5,853 bases of DNA from Armatimonadota bacterium. GTDB lineage: Bacteria > Armatimonadota > Armatimonadia > Armatimonadales > Armatimonadaceae. Every line of letters begins with the position of its first letter. Within the stretch, counting starts at the first letter, position 1. Both the position numbers and the translations under genes were made by a program. Positions 5,428 through 5,853 of the stretch are shown here, piece by piece. Under the pieces are notes generated by a model. It searched no databases. It worked only from the letters and a program-made list of their open reading frames with translations, and had not been told where the DNA came from. Where the stretch lies: NCBI GenBank assembly GCA_030833025.1, contig JAURHZ010000150.1:1-5853 (forward strand), in the 5' to 3' direction.

Positions 5428-5853
5428 TGCGCGGACTGTTACAGTTGTTTGGATTGATGCAGGATCCGACCCAGCCTGAGCGACCTCGCGGTGGTCAAGG
5501 CGGCGGTGGCGGACGCGGCGGTCAGGGCGGTGGTCAAGGTGGCGGTGGTGGACGCGGTGGTCAAGGTGGAGGCCAAGGCGGTGGCGGACGTCAAGGTGGA
5601 CAGGGCGGTCCTCCACCTGTTTACCGGACTGATGTTCCTGCGCATGCCTATGACATCGTGATGGGCCTCGTGGATGCATCCAGCTGTGTCATCAATGTCC
5701 TGTGCTATGCGGACCGTAAGGGCACCCTTGAGCTAAGCCGAAAAGGCGGGAAAGTCGAGCGGAAGCTACCTGAACAAGCGTTTACGAAAGATGTTCCCGT
5801 GGCGATTACGCTGGACAAGCTAAAGTCATCCACGGAATACGCCATCAAGATTA
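5427..5853 (+). CDS. probable metallophosphoesterase-type hydrolase, N-terminal part only (cut off by window edge)
   Basis: Seen: 142 codons open to the right edge. The ATG shares one base with the sulfatase stop (TGATG) and has its own GGAGG six bases upstream, so translation is coupled. Residues 1-20 (MRGLLQLFGLMQDPTQPERP) form at best a very short hydrophobic stretch, not a clear signal peptide. Residues 21-61 are a Gly/Gln/Arg repeat tract. From PPPVYRTDVPAHAYDIVMG (62-80) a beta-rich domain begins, with VINVLCYADRKGTLELS, VPVAITLDKL and STEYAIKI. Inference from recollection of the family: this resembles the fibronectin-III-like front domain of secreted purple-acid-phosphatase-like metallophosphoesterases, which have the same V-Y-R-T-D-V-P opening and L-x-x-L-x-x-x-T-x-Y ending. 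The catalytic domain would lie beyond the window, so the product call is moderate, while the existence of the gene is well supported. Confidence 0.6.
   Translation, partial: MRGLLQLFGLMQDPTQPERPRGGQGGGGGRGGQGGGQGGGGGRGGQGGGQGGGGRQGGQGGPPPVYRTDVPAHAYDIVMGLVDASSCVINVLCYADRKGTLELSRKGGKVERKLPEQAFTKDVPVAITLDKLKSSTEYAIKI
5496..5609 (+). repeat. 13-residue-period Gly/Gln/Arg repeat at the N-terminus of the downstream protein
   Basis: Two perfect units QGGGGGRGGQGGG (residues 24-36 and 37-49) are followed by a degenerate 12-residue third unit (50-61). The 39-base period equals that of the sulfatase tail 110 bases upstream, and the string GGTCAAGGTGG occurs in both tracts in the same codon phase. The codons again vary synonymously between units. 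Confidence 0.85.

Noticed and set aside
5400..5430. Programmed -1 frameshift or sequencing error joining the sulfatase and the downstream frame
   Set aside because: GGAAAC occurs twice but without the three identical bases a slippery heptamer needs. The downstream frame just before 5427 codes Trp/Arg/Lys rather than Gly. The GGAGG and TGATG arrangement marks a genuine second start. A fused ancestor is still possible and is treated as a separate finding.
5179..5679. 166-residue minus-strand open frame across the Gly-rich tracts, rich in His/Arg then Ala/Thr/Ser
   Set aside because: It is the antisense image of Gly codon repeats, which leave reverse frames free of stops. It has no ribosome binding site or recognisable domain and overlaps two well supported genes.

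Overview
The window reads as bacterial chromosome from a Gram-negative-type or other free-living bacterium of moderate GC with short intergenic gaps. The lineage cannot be fixed from the sequence alone. A secreted sulfatase of the CTPTR type, a probable phosphoesterase with a beta-sandwich front domain and a Tat-exported metallophosphoesterase would fit Planctomycetota, Verrucomicrobiota or Armatimonadota, but this is a weak inference. No RNA gene, insertion sequence, CRISPR array, phage gene or tRNA-linked integration site is visible, and no gap exceeds about 110 bases.

Layout. The left 3.8 kb is coded on the minus strand. Reading in transcription order from the middle of the window leftwards, it holds an OmpR-family response regulator (3782 to 3105), a HAMP-containing sensor histidine kinase overlapping it by ATGA (3108 to 1705), a Tat-exported calcineurin-like metallophosphoesterase after a 75-base gap (1629 to 670), and a two-domain GNAT acetyltransferase 9 bases further on (660 to the left edge, cut off). 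The right 2 kb is coded on the plus strand and diverges from the regulator: a secreted or membrane-anchored sulfatase (3895 to 5427), then an open-ended gene sharing one base with its stop (5427 to the right edge), probably the N-terminal domain of a metallophosphoesterase-type hydrolase.

How the genes may work together. A two-component system is divergent from an exported hydrolase pair. The roughly 110-base divergent region carries TTCAT direct repeats spaced 33 and 11 bases apart, the geometry expected for OmpR/PhoB-class regulators. The simplest model is a locus in which the kinase senses an external cue and the regulator controls export of sulfate- and phosphate-ester hydrolases. This is inference.

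The most unusual signal is at 5308-5609. The C-terminus of the sulfatase and the N-terminus of the next protein are both Gly/Arg/Gln-rich low-complexity tracts with the same 13-residue period, lying on either side of a TGATG stop/start junction. The ribosome binding site of the second gene is written in glycine codons of the first. The sulfatase also lacks any histidine between its GKWH and DHG motifs, where a catalytic histidine is expected, and carries Gly-Glu-Gly in place of the usual N-terminal metal-binding Asp-Asp pair.
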